64,000 bases of DNA from Vibrio ruber DSM 16370 (lineage in GTDB: Bacteria; Pseudomonadota; Gammaproteobacteria; Enterobacterales; Vibrionaceae), in assembly GCF_900163965.1 (NCBI RefSeq), contig NZ_FULE01000030.1:1-64000 (forward strand). Reading direction: 5' to 3'. A model generated the notes under the pieces. That model was not told the DNA's origin and searched no databases. It saw only the letters and a program-made list of their open reading frames with translations. Made by a program: the position numbers and the translations under genes. Position 1 is the first letter of the stretch. The number at the start of each line of letters is the position of its first letter. Shown here piece by piece: positions 50,386 to 58,443 of the stretch.

Positions 50386-50399
50386 GGAGGACAGGCGCC
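50386..50399 (+). repeat. Dispersed motif copy GGAGGACAGGCGCC
   Basis: An isolated copy of the transposase-associated motif, 13.6 kb from the RAYT gene and directly before the coding remnant at 50401. The rest of 50039-50385 contains no supportable gene. Confidence 0.5.
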
Positions 50400-50400
50400 G

Positions 50401-50484
50401 TATGAATCAGAGTGATAGTCCAAAACAAGCCATCGCTGTCATTATTGCAACCGTGTTTGCGCTCGCTCTTGGTGACACGGTACG
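50401..50484 (+). pseudogene. Possible N-terminal remnant of an EamA/DMT permease
   Basis: An ATG opens about 28 codons reading MNQSDSPKQAIAVIIATVFA and then LALGDTVRR, which resembles the first membrane helix of EamA-type drug/metabolite transporters (ALxLGD in helix 1). The frame then runs into the A-rich terminator and ends at 50575 with no further membrane segments. GGAGG of the motif copy lies upstream. The length is too short for certainty. Confidence 0.3.
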
Positions 50485-50504
50485 ACGGATTGGAACCAAA
50501 AAAA

Positions 50505-50526
50505 AACCACACAGAACTGTGTGGTT
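50505..50526 (-). terminator. Strong intrinsic terminator, leftward
   Basis: AACCACACAG and CTGTGTGGTT form a 10-bp stem, followed on the minus strand by nine T. No annotated gene ends here, so it must terminate a transcript that starts to the right, within 50530-51100. A small RNA or very short gene is implied. Confidence 0.8.
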
Positions 50527-50700
50527 GGAATGTATAAAGCAATTAACTTACGCCAATTGAAAAATCAGTTTCCTGATTAGGAGAAAGTAAAGTCAGCCTT
50601 CAAAAGGAAGTGTCATCTTGCTCAACATGTTAACCTGACGGCTAACCAGATGACATGAGCTACTATAATGACTTTCTGTGAATAATTTTTGAAATAGATC
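50505..50700 (-). ncRNA. Candidate small RNA upstream of fadL
   Basis: Between the orphan terminator and fadL the minus strand can form an additional hairpin (AATCAG GAAA CTGATT near 50563-50578) before the terminal stem. A 63-codon reading frame (50593-50784) exists but has no family features. The 5' end is uncertain; TATAGT at about 50662-50667 could be a -10 element. The main evidence is a strong terminator without a gene. Confidence 0.35.
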
Positions 50701-50978
50701 AATTTTGTTTTGATTTACAGAAAAATAGCCTAAGTTCTTTCCGAAGCACGCAAAAACCCCTGAAAATGTATGAAAGTTTACCACATATACGCATTGTTCA
50801 GTGTCTTTGCTCTGGGTGACATATCCATCAGTATAACCTTATCATTCGACACTAGAAATATGACAAATTGATGATTAAACCACCTGAATTTGATAGAGCA
50901 TATACTCTAAAAAGCAACTTTTTTACCCAAATTCATGCCATATAGCTACCAGTTCAGTAATTTTACATCATGAATTTA

Positions 50979-50995
50979 AACTGGTCGGATTTCTA
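50979..50995 (+). promoter_or_regulatory. FadR-like operator upstream of fadL
   Basis: AACTGGTCGGATTTCTA matches the left half and core of FadR sites (AnCTGGTCnGA), with a weaker right half. It lies 112 bp upstream of fadL, which is FadR-controlled in E. coli and Vibrio. Confidence 0.5.
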
Positions 50996-51106
50996 TGCCC
51001 TACACTAGTCACTAGTATCAGCCGCCAACTAAGTAAATGCTCTAATAATAGGGATATTTACTGAACAAGGTCCATTTAGAGACCGTTAAAAAAGGAAATT
51101 TATCTT

Positions 51107-52372
51107 ATGAACAACACGCGCCTGTTTCAGAAAACCCTGATCGCAGTGGCAATATCAGTGACCGCTCAGCAGTCCTTTGCCGCAGGTTTCCAACTTAACG
51201 CACAATCAGCCACCGGGCTCGGTCGTGCTTTCGCCGGTGATGCCGTGATTGCAGACAATGCATCTGTGATTGCGAAAAACCCGGCCGCCATGGCTCTGTT
51301 TGATGATGTTTCCCTTTCACTCGGTGTTGAAAGTATCACCACACTGATTGATGTGGACAATGCAACTTACACTAATTACCGCGATAGCTCTAAACAAACC
51401 AATGCCGACTACTCAGGTGCCGGTGACACATCGTTTGCTCCGAATATCTACCTCGTCGTTCCGATCAATGAAAAATTTGCCTGGGGACTCAACGCCTATT
51501 CTAACTTCGGGACCAAAACTGAATTTGATAACGGCTATGCCGGCTATGAATTCGGTGGTAAAACCGACGTGAAAAGTTTCAATTTCGGTGTCGTCGGCTC
51601 CTACCGAATCAATCAACAATGGAGTCTTGGTGCCGGTTTGGATCTGATCTACGGGCAAGGTAAGTTTAAACGCCCGTTAAGCCCTCAGGCACAAGCTTTG
51701 GTGAAAGCACTCAACTTGAGCTCAGGTGTCGGTACTGACCTTGATGCGGACGGCTGGGCTGTCGGCTATAACTTGGGTGCCGTATACGAATATAATGAGA
51801 ACAACCGTTTCGGTGTCGATTATCACTACAGCCCGGACCTCAAAGCTGATGGCGATGTTGAATCTGCAAAGTACAGCCAAGCCAGTGGCAGTATCTCTGA
51901 TACAGTCGTGATGCCGCTGCCTGATTTTGCCGAATTCTCCGGTTATCATCGTCTGAATGACGATTACGCAGTTCACTATAGTATTCAGTGGATTAAATGG
52001 TCTGAATTCGATGTGCTCGCAGCCGATACCAGTGGCATCATTAACCAATATCAATGGAAAGATGGCTGGCATTACTCTCTGGGTGGCACCTACTTCCTGA
52101 ACCAGACCTGGACACTGCGTGCAGGTTATATGTATGACACCAGTGCCCAAGACAATATCCGCTCGATCTCTGTACCTGACTCGGATCGTCAGTGGCTTTC
52201 TGCCGGTTTCACTTATCATCTGGACGAAAAATCGAATATCGATTTTGGCTTCACCTACTTAATCGGTGAAGATGTATCCGTCACTGAAGATAATAAAACA
52301 TTTGGTAAGATCACCGGTACCACGCACGCAGATGCAGTGCTGCTCGGGCTTCAATACAGCCGAAGCTTCTAA
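51107..52372 (+). CDS. fadL: Long-chain fatty acid outer-membrane transporter FadL
   Basis: The 421-residue beta-barrel has a signal peptide ending QQSFA-AGFQLNAQSATGLGRAFAGDA, the typical FadL N-terminus whose GFQLN segment forms the plug, then NPAAMALFD, and a C-terminal barrel ending in YSRSF with terminal Phe. It imports long-chain fatty acids for the beta-oxidation genes encoded to the left. AAAGGAAATTT precedes the ATG. A strong terminator follows at 52403-52428. Confidence 0.95.
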   Translation: MNNTRLFQKTLIAVAISVTAQQSFAAGFQLNAQSATGLGRAFAGDAVIADNASVIAKNPAAMALFDDVSLSLGVESITTLIDVDNATYTNYRDSSKQTNADYSGAGDTSFAPNIYLVVPINEKFAWGLNAYSNFGTKTEFDNGYAGYEFGGKTDVKSFNFGVVGSYRINQQWSLGAGLDLIYGQGKFKRPLSPQAQALVKALNLSSGVGTDLDADGWAVGYNLGAVYEYNENNRFGVDYHYSPDLKADGDVESAKYSQASGSISDTVVMPLPDFAEFSGYHRLNDDYAVHYSIQWIKWSEFDVLAADTSGIINQYQWKDGWHYSLGGTYFLNQTWTLRAGYMYDTSAQDNIRSISVPDSDRQWLSAGFTYHLDEKSNIDFGFTYLIGEDVSVTEDNKTFGKITGTTHADAVLLGLQYSRSF

Positions 52373-52402
52373 GGCCGACGGCCCGGATATGATCTCCAAC
52401 GT

Positions 52403-52428
52403 AAAAATCCGCCTGAGGGCGGATTTTT
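52403..52428 (+). terminator. Intrinsic terminator of fadL
   Basis: AATCCGCC / GGCGGATT stem with a short TGAG loop, preceded by A5 and followed by T6. It is 30 bp after fadL and converges on the phosphatase gene, so it could act in both directions. Confidence 0.9.
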
Positions 52429-52442
52429 TAGTCAAGGACCAC

Positions 52443-52904
52443 TCACAATTTTCTCAACACCGCTTCTGCCGACTCTTCCAGCAAATCTAACACGCGTTCA
52501 AAGCCATCATCCCCCCCATAATAAGGATCTGGGATTTCTTCTGCTGCTGACTGACCATGACTCAGAAACAGCGATAACTTATGCTGATACTGAGCGGGAC
52601 ATCTATCCTGTAAATCAGCAAGGTTGTCACGATCCGCTGCAAGAATCATATCAAAACACGCGAAATCATCACTTGTCACTGGTCTGGCGGCCATTCCGGT
52701 AAAATCATACCCACGTTTTTCACCGGCTATTCTGGCCCGGGCATCGGGAGGATTCCCCTGGTGATAGGCAATGGTGCCGGCAGAATCGACATCAACGGCG
52801 ATTCCCATTTGCGCGGCTTTTGCTTTGAGCACCGCTTCTCCGGTCGGAGAACGACAAATGTTCCCCATACAGACTACCAGAATGGATGGTTTACGTTGAC
52901 TCAT
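52443..52904 (-). CDS. Low molecular weight protein tyrosine phosphatase
   Basis: The 153-residue protein has the P-loop VVCMGNICRSP (C-x5-R-S) near residue 12 and the general-acid loop DPYYGG near residue 127, the two hallmarks of LMW-PTPs, with a normal family length. No exopolysaccharide or tyrosine kinase genes are nearby, so this is probably the stand-alone YfkJ-like type rather than Wzb. It is convergent with fadL and divergent from cobO. Confidence 0.92.
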   Translation of the reverse strand: MSQRKPSILVVCMGNICRSPTGEAVLKAKAAQMGIAVDVDSAGTIAYHQGNPPDARARIAGEKRGYDFTGMAARPVTSDDFACFDMILAADRDNLADLQDRCPAQYQHKLSLFLSHGQSAAEEIPDPYYGGDDGFERVLDLLEESAEAVLRKL

Positions 52905-53110
52905 GGACTGTCCTTTATGTGAATTACTTTTGACAAATAACTTTTATACATTCAATCATACTTCGATCAACTTAGCAGGTTTCAACCTAATTCCCAAATT
53001 TGCCAATGGCTCAATCTGTTTGCCCTGACCATACTCAAGCTGTGGTTTTTGCTGTCGCAGCATTACGCTATGATACTTTTATTGCGCCCATGAAATAGGA
53101 ATCTGACATT

Positions 53111-53716
53111 ATGTCATATGAAGATAACCAATCTGATCGTTATCAGGCTCGCCAGCAACGAATCAAAGAAAAAGTGGATGCGAAAATTGCATCAGCAACC
53201 GAAGAACGCGGGATTGTGATCGTGATTACCGGTAATGGTAAAGGCAAATCAACATCAGGGTTCGGTACCGTTGCCAGAGCCGTCGGACACGGACTGAAAT
53301 GCGGCGTTGCCCAGTTTATAAAAGGGACATGGGATAACGGAGAACGGAACCTACTGGAAAAATTAGGCGTCACATTCCATGTTATGGCAACCGGATTCAC
53401 TTGGGAAACTCAAAACAAAGCGACAGATACTGCTGCCGCACAGGCCGTGTGGGAAAAATGCCAGCAAATGCTGCAAGATGAAACGCTCAACGTGGTGTTG
53501 TTAGATGAACTCACATATATGGTCAGTTATGGCTATGTCCCGTTGGAAGAGGTTCTCACGGCACTACAACAACGTCCGCCGATGCAAACCGTCATTATTA
53601 CGGGTCGTGGCGCCCATCGGGAACTACTTGATCTGGCAGATACCGTTTCAGAAGTAAAAAATGTCAAACACGCTTTTCAGGCCGGAGTGAAAGCGCAACA
53701 AGGGATCGACTGGTAA
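53111..53716 (+). CDS. cobO: Corrinoid adenosyltransferase CobO/BtuR
   Basis: The 201-residue enzyme makes adenosylcobalamin from cob(I)alamin and ATP. It has the P-loop VITGNGKGKSTSGFGTVARAVGHG, GVAQFIKG, LDELTYMVSYGYV, TGRGAHRELLDLADTVSE and the C-terminal KHAFQAGVKAQQGIDW, all diagnostic. It ends in a bidirectional terminator shared with the AsmA gene. No cobalamin riboswitch is visible upstream. Confidence 0.96.
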   Translation: MSYEDNQSDRYQARQQRIKEKVDAKIASATEERGIVIVITGNGKGKSTSGFGTVARAVGHGLKCGVAQFIKGTWDNGERNLLEKLGVTFHVMATGFTWETQNKATDTAAAQAVWEKCQQMLQDETLNVVLLDELTYMVSYGYVPLEEVLTALQQRPPMQTVIITGRGAHRELLDLADTVSEVKNVKHAFQAGVKAQQGIDW

Positions 53717-53769
53717 ACCGCGGCACAGCTCCCGGGGCACAACGTAATAAATAAGAACAATAAAAAATA

Positions 53770-53793
53770 AGGGACAGGCTTTCACCTGTCCCT
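53770..53793. terminator. Bidirectional terminator between cobO and asmA
   Basis: AGGGACAGG and CCTGTCCCT form a 9-bp stem with a 6-nt loop, flanked by A-rich sequence on the left and T5 on the right. It contains GGGACAGG, part of the dispersed motif, but the perfect hairpin makes terminator function the better explanation. Confidence 0.85.
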
Positions 53794-53837
53794 ATTTTTC
53801 GATCGTTCAACTGATCATCAATAACATTGTGCCGATA

Positions 53838-55976
53838 CTAGAACAGCCCCTTAAGCAACTTGTCCAACGCTTTCTTCGTGTGCTCATCTTTGATTTTGTC
53901 ATCGAGTTTTTCCAAACCTCTATCAAGCTCTTTTTGCACTTTTTGTTTCGCAACATCATCGAACACCAGCTTATATTTAGGCTGAGTCCAGTTTCCTTTG
54001 ACCTGAATCGGAATGGTGACATCCTTCAGTTCATCGATATCTTTTCCACCCTGACCTTTCAACGTCCCGACAATCGATGCCCGCACAACCACATCCACCG
54101 TCTGTGCCACGTAATTCACATCACCTTGGGTATGAACCCGTAATAACGGAGACTGCAACGCGCTCTCTTTGATGGTTGCCACACCTTGGTTTAAGTGGAG
54201 AGTCGCACTGGCGGCACTGAAGTCTGTTTTCTGTACCCCTTTGGTGTCATCCAATGGTTTACCTTTCAACTTAGCGTAGCCCTGGCGAATCATCTGCGCG
54301 ATATTGATGCCGTTGACTGCACCATCCCGCAACTGAACATTGACCATCCCCTCGATGTTGTTTTTGAGACGTGTTTCACTCAATCCCTGACCACGCAGAT
54401 CAAGTTCGACTGACCCTGCCCCTTCGAGACGATCATTATCAGCTAACGCTTTGAGCACCGGCTGGATTTGAATCCCCTGCAGGGACTGCTGCATCTGATA
54501 AGTAGCCGGTGCCACACTTGCATTGAGAACACCGCGCCCTTGTAAATGGCCTTGATATAAATCGGCCTGTAACTCAGACAGCGTCAGCACACCGTGGCGC
54601 AGATTCACTTTGATCCCTAAGTTATTTAACGCCAGTTTCTGCGCCTTAAGCCCGGCAATATTTAACGTTCCATCGAGGTCAAATGCTTTGAGAGCCGTCA
54701 GATCAGGCTCTTGATTCGACGCGGTTTGCGGTGCTGACGTAGTGGAATTTACAGCGGCCGAAGCTGGAGCGGATGTTGTACCTTGCACTGAAGAATCCGT
54801 TTCTGTCGCCGGTGGCAAAAACGGGGTAAGGTCAATCTGATCGCCTTTCAGCCGGAAACGAATCGCAGGCCGGGTTCCCAAATGAAGCGATGTTTTACCT
54901 TGTAGCGCGACATCGGCCACTTTTAGTGTTAAATCGTTCAAGTCCAACTGATTGGCAGGCAGGTTCATCTGAAGATTTCCCTGTAAAGCAACCGGTAACG
55001 GGCTTATCGGCAACTGTGCTCCGGTCAACTTCAATTGAGTATCCAACCCGCTGACCCGGATTTGCTGATAATGCTGATCCAGATTCAATGTGCCTTTCCC
55101 GGTAAAATCAACCTCATTATCAGCAAGTTTACCGGCAACAGCCACCTCAAACGGTGCATCCTGACCGATCTCGAACTGCGGTAAAGACAGCGTCAGAGAA
55201 TGCACATCGTTGGTTTTATCCTGATAACTCCCCTTCACAGCTATCTGGCGTAGCGCGTAGCGGCGATAATCATCGGATAAGCGAAATTCGCCTTCTCCCG
55301 CAGCCGAGAACTGTTGCACAGCCCGTTTCCCCTGAATCGACCAAGAAAACGTTGTCCACTGGTTCGGTGCAAAAGCACTGATGGTCAGATTCACATCGTT
55401 CAGCGCCAGTTGATTTTCAGGCTGAGCCTCATTGAGCACAGAGACGCGAGCCTCACGAATATCTACACCAGCGACACGAATTTTCCACGATTGCGCGGTT
55501 GCCGGAGCAGTATCAGTCTGCGCCTGTGCATCGGAGGTCGTGTCAGCCTGCCGTGCAGCATCTGATGGCTGGTTGGCCTGTTGTTGACTCAACAAGCTAT
55601 CTAAATTGGTGGTGCCGTCACGCAACGTTTCAATCTGAATGTCGGCACCATCAAGATTGATACTGCCGATGTCCAGCTCTTTATCCAGCAACGGCATCAC
55701 CGCCACATCAATAGAAAGATGCGACACATGCAGTAAGTTTTGTCGTTGAAAGCCAGAGGGGTTTCTGAGGGAGACATCGTCAATCTGAAAACCAATCGCG
55801 GGGAAAAACTGCCAGCTGATATCGCCGCCAATTACCACATCCATCCCTGTTGCTTTTTTCGTTTGTTCGACAATCAACGGTTTGAACTGATTCGGGTCAA
55901 CAACAGTGACTAATGTGACGATGCCGACAGCAATCACAGCACAAATTATCACAATCACAAGGAACAATTTTTTCAT
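53838..55976 (-). CDS. asmA: AsmA family protein
   Basis: A ~712-residue envelope protein with an N-terminal membrane anchor (LFLVIVIICAVIAVGIVTLVTVV) followed by DPNQFKPLIVEQTKKATGMDVVIGGDISWQFFPAIGFQIDDV, the AsmA signature, and C-terminal AsmA repeats (LKNNIEGMVNVQLRDGAVNGINIAQMI, DFSAASATLHLNQGVATI). AsmA-like proteins are bridge-like proteins implicated in phospholipid transport to the outer membrane. I use the Met at 55976, placed 8 nt from AGGA. E. coli also has udk, dcd and asmA together; dcd is absent here. Confidence 0.9.
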   Translation of the reverse strand: MKKLFLVIVIICAVIAVGIVTLVTVVDPNQFKPLIVEQTKKATGMDVVIGGDISWQFFPAIGFQIDDVSLRNPSGFQRQNLLHVSHLSIDVAVMPLLDKELDIGSINLDGADIQIETLRDGTTNLDSLLSQQQANQPSDAARQADTTSDAQAQTDTAPATAQSWKIRVAGVDIREARVSVLNEAQPENQLALNDVNLTISAFAPNQWTTFSWSIQGKRAVQQFSAAGEGEFRLSDDYRRYALRQIAVKGSYQDKTNDVHSLTLSLPQFEIGQDAPFEVAVAGKLADNEVDFTGKGTLNLDQHYQQIRVSGLDTQLKLTGAQLPISPLPVALQGNLQMNLPANQLDLNDLTLKVADVALQGKTSLHLGTRPAIRFRLKGDQIDLTPFLPPATETDSSVQGTTSAPASAAVNSTTSAPQTASNQEPDLTALKAFDLDGTLNIAGLKAQKLALNNLGIKVNLRHGVLTLSELQADLYQGHLQGRGVLNASVAPATYQMQQSLQGIQIQPVLKALADNDRLEGAGSVELDLRGQGLSETRLKNNIEGMVNVQLRDGAVNGINIAQMIRQGYAKLKGKPLDDTKGVQKTDFSAASATLHLNQGVATIKESALQSPLLRVHTQGDVNYVAQTVDVVVRASIVGTLKGQGGKDIDELKDVTIPIQVKGNWTQPKYKLVFDDVAKQKVQKELDRGLEKLDDKIKDEHTKKALDKLLKGLF

Positions 55977-56221
55977 TGGCATTTTCCTGAACACTTATTT
56001 TTCTAATCACTTAGAGAAAATTAAGACCATTGACAGATAAGAATGTTTCTTAAGATAGGTATTTTATAATCAAATAACAACTATATGCACCCTGTCCCTC
56101 TCCGCTCAATGTCAGCGCCATGTTAAGAAATAAAGATTCATGACTCAATGACGCTTCACAATCGACACGTATGCACGATTATAAAATCATCTTGAAATAA
56201 AAATGCATGATAGGGAATAAA

Positions 56222-56247
56222 AAATGGCACGCTGTCTGGTGCCATTT
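56222..56247 (-). terminator. Intrinsic terminator of udk
   Basis: AAATGGCAC / GTGCCATTT 9-bp stem with an 8-nt loop. On the minus strand T6 follows the stem. It lies 35 bp after the udk stop codon, so asmA needs its own promoter in 55977-56221. Confidence 0.9.
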
Positions 56248-56282
56248 CCGGTATCAACAGAAAGTCAGTGACGATGCTCAGC

Positions 56283-56924
56283 TTAGGATTTGAGCAACTT
56301 AGCGATGTGTGCTTTCAATACATCGATGGCAATCCGGTTTTTCCCGCCACGCGGAACAATAATATCGGCATACTGTTTAGACGGCTCGATAAACTGCAAA
56401 AACATCGGTCTGACCGTTTCCTGATACTGTTTCAATACTGAATCCAGTGTCCGTCCCCGTTCTTCAACATCACGTTTCACACGACGCAGCAGACAAATAT
56501 CTAACGGGGTGTCCATAAAAATAGTCGCGTGCATTAATTCTCTCAGACGCGGCTCAGTCAACAACAGAATCCCTTCCAGAATAATGACCTTTTTCGGATT
56601 CATATGATGGGTATTTTCTGTCCGGGTATGCTCTGTGTAGCTATATTCGGGAACATCGACGGACTCCCCCCGAACCAATTGCTGTAAATGCTCGCATAGC
56701 AGATCATGATCCAACGCACTGGGATGGTCATAGTTGGTTTTGACCCGCTGCTCCATACTCAGATGACTTTGATCCTTATAGTAGCGATCTTCGGTAATCA
56801 CCCCGATTTGGTGATCCCCGACTTTGGCTCGCAATTCACGATATATGGTACTCGCGATAAGACTTTTCCCTGAGGCAGAAGCGCCAGCAATTCCTATAAT
56901 GACGCATTGATTGTGATCAGACAT
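56283..56924 (-). CDS. udk: Uridine kinase
   Basis: The 213-residue P-loop kinase phosphorylates uridine and cytidine. It has the P-loop [62 protein letters not shown] and [19 protein letters not shown]. Length matches E. coli Udk (213). Uridine phosphorylase is encoded 5 kb away. Confidence 0.97.
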   Translation of the reverse strand: MSDHNQCVIIGIAGASASGKSLIASTIYRELRAKVGDHQIGVITEDRYYKDQSHLSMEQRVKTNYDHPSALDHDLLCEHLQQLVRGESVDVPEYSYTEHTRTENTHHMNPKKVIILEGILLLTEPRLRELMHATIFMDTPLDICLLRRVKRDVEERGRTLDSVLKQYQETVRPMFLQFIEPSKQYADIIVPRGGKNRIAIDVLKAHIAKLLKS

Positions 56925-57090
56925 GATTGTTCACTCGATACATTTGACAAAGAAACCAGATAAGCCGGCGTGATTATAGAGACAAGCTCCGCCGGATACC
57001 AGATTCACAGAGGCAAAAAAGCATAATTTATCTTGTCTTTCATCAAAGTAGCCTGCACCGCAGACAATCTCTGTCCAATCAATACAAAAC

Positions 57091-58161
57091 TCAGTTCAGA
57101 TTAGTGAAGGGGATTGCATCCGGGATCACCTGACCATGCCAGTACAAATGGCTGGCAATCCGTTCAGCCATCGCCAGATAAAGACGAGAATGTTCACTTT
57201 CGGGTCGCGCCACAACCGTCGGACAACCGGTATCAATATCTTCACGAACCTGTCGGTGCAACGGAATTTGCGCCAACAGGCTCAACCCGTACTCCTGCGC
57301 CATTTTCTCAGCGCCACCGGTGCCGAAGAGGTCTTCCCGGTGACCACACTGACTACAGATGTGATAACTCATATTTTCCACCAATCCGACGACAGGGACA
57401 TTAACCTTTTCGAACATCGCCACCCCCTTCCGTGCATCTGCAAGAGCCAAATCCTGAGGCGTGGTAACCACCACCGCACCGGTCAGTGGCATCTGTTGTG
57501 ACAAGGTGAGTTGAATGTCTCCGGTGCCCGGTGGCATATCCACCACCAAATAGTCCAGCGACGGCCATTCAGTTTCATTGAGCAACTGCTGAAACGCTTT
57601 GGAAGCCATCGGGCCACGCCATACTGCGGCATCATCCTGATTCATCAGATACCCGATCGAATGCGAATAAAGTCCGTGTGCCTGCACCGGTTGCATCCAG
57701 CGTTCGTCACGCACTGCCAGTTCCGCATGAACCGTACCTAACATCATCGGAACCGATGGCCCATAGATATCTGCATCCAAAATTCCGACACGGGCATAGG
57801 AGGCTGCCAGCCCCAAGGCCAGATTCACCGCCGTGGTTGATTTGCCGACGCCGCCTTTTCCGGAAGTGACTGCAATAATATTTTTAACACCTTTGACAGG
57901 AGAAGCGACCTGAGTCTGTAAGGTTTTCGGCACAACATGCACGTCGATGTCACCCGCGACCGGTCGCTCAGTTTGGGCGGCAATCCATTGACGTAACTCG
58001 TCCGCCAGCGTATTCGCAGCAAAAGGAATTTCAATGTGATAACGATCATCTTCATGGGTATAAACCAACCCCGGCTGGGATGCCCAGTCAGAAAGCAGAC
58101 AAGGATGAGAGAATTGATTCAACCAGACACAGAGTTGTTGGGGAGGTGTAAGCTGCCGCAT
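57091..58161 (-). CDS. apbC: Iron-sulfur cluster carrier protein ApbC (Mrp)
   Basis: A P-loop ATPase of 356 residues with deviant Walker A AVTSGKGGVGKSTTAVNLALGLA, GILDADIYGPSVPMMLG, DMPPGTGDIQLTLSQ and the cluster-binding HICSQCGHREDLFG (CxxC), preceded by a short MIP18-like N-terminal region. It carries Fe-S clusters to target proteins. It is divergent from metG, an arrangement conserved in enterics and vibrios. Confidence 0.95.
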   Translation of the reverse strand: MRQLTPPQQLCVWLNQFSHPCLLSDWASQPGLVYTHEDDRYHIEIPFAANTLADELRQWIAAQTERPVAGDIDVHVVPKTLQTQVASPVKGVKNIIAVTSGKGGVGKSTTAVNLALGLAASYARVGILDADIYGPSVPMMLGTVHAELAVRDERWMQPVQAHGLYSHSIGYLMNQDDAAVWRGPMASKAFQQLLNETEWPSLDYLVVDMPPGTGDIQLTLSQQMPLTGAVVVTTPQDLALADARKGVAMFEKVNVPVVGLVENMSYHICSQCGHREDLFGTGGAEKMAQEYGLSLLAQIPLHRQVREDIDTGCPTVVARPESEHSRLYLAMAERIASHLYWHGQVIPDAIPFTNLN

Positions 58162-58288
58162 AGATAGCCTTCTTTAACCGAATATAATTTCAATTGATAC
58201 GCTCACCTGTGATGACACGCTCAGCAGGCAGCACCTAAAGTCTATGCTAACACCACCGTAAACCAGACAGAACCCCTGCAAGATAAAG

Positions 58289-58310
58289 GAATAACGCCTT
58301 GGCGTTATTC
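58289..58310. promoter_or_regulatory. 22-bp perfect palindrome between apbC and metG
   Basis: GAATAACGCC (58289-58298) and GGCGTTATTC (58301-58310) flank TT. It lies in the 282-bp divergent promoter region. It could be a hairpin that ends early transcripts of metG or a protein-binding site. No T-run follows (TTGTC only). Confidence 0.4.
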
Positions 58311-58443
58311 TTGTCATCAGGTAGTATTAGCAGTCACAAATTTTTGATACATCACTCCGGCAACCTCAGAATCACATACCAAGCTTTCATACGATTATAT
58401 TTTGAGGCCATCCGAGTATAACAGACAGAGCGAAAGATAAGTT

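Noticed and set aside
50593..50784. 63-codon leftward frame upstream of the orphan terminator
   Set aside because: It has a GTG start without a ribosome site and no recognisable features. It was folded into the small-RNA candidate instead.
53770..53793. GGGACAGG pair as a REP-like element of the RAYT
   Set aside because: It is a perfect stem with flanking A- and T-runs between convergent genes. An intrinsic terminator explains it fully.
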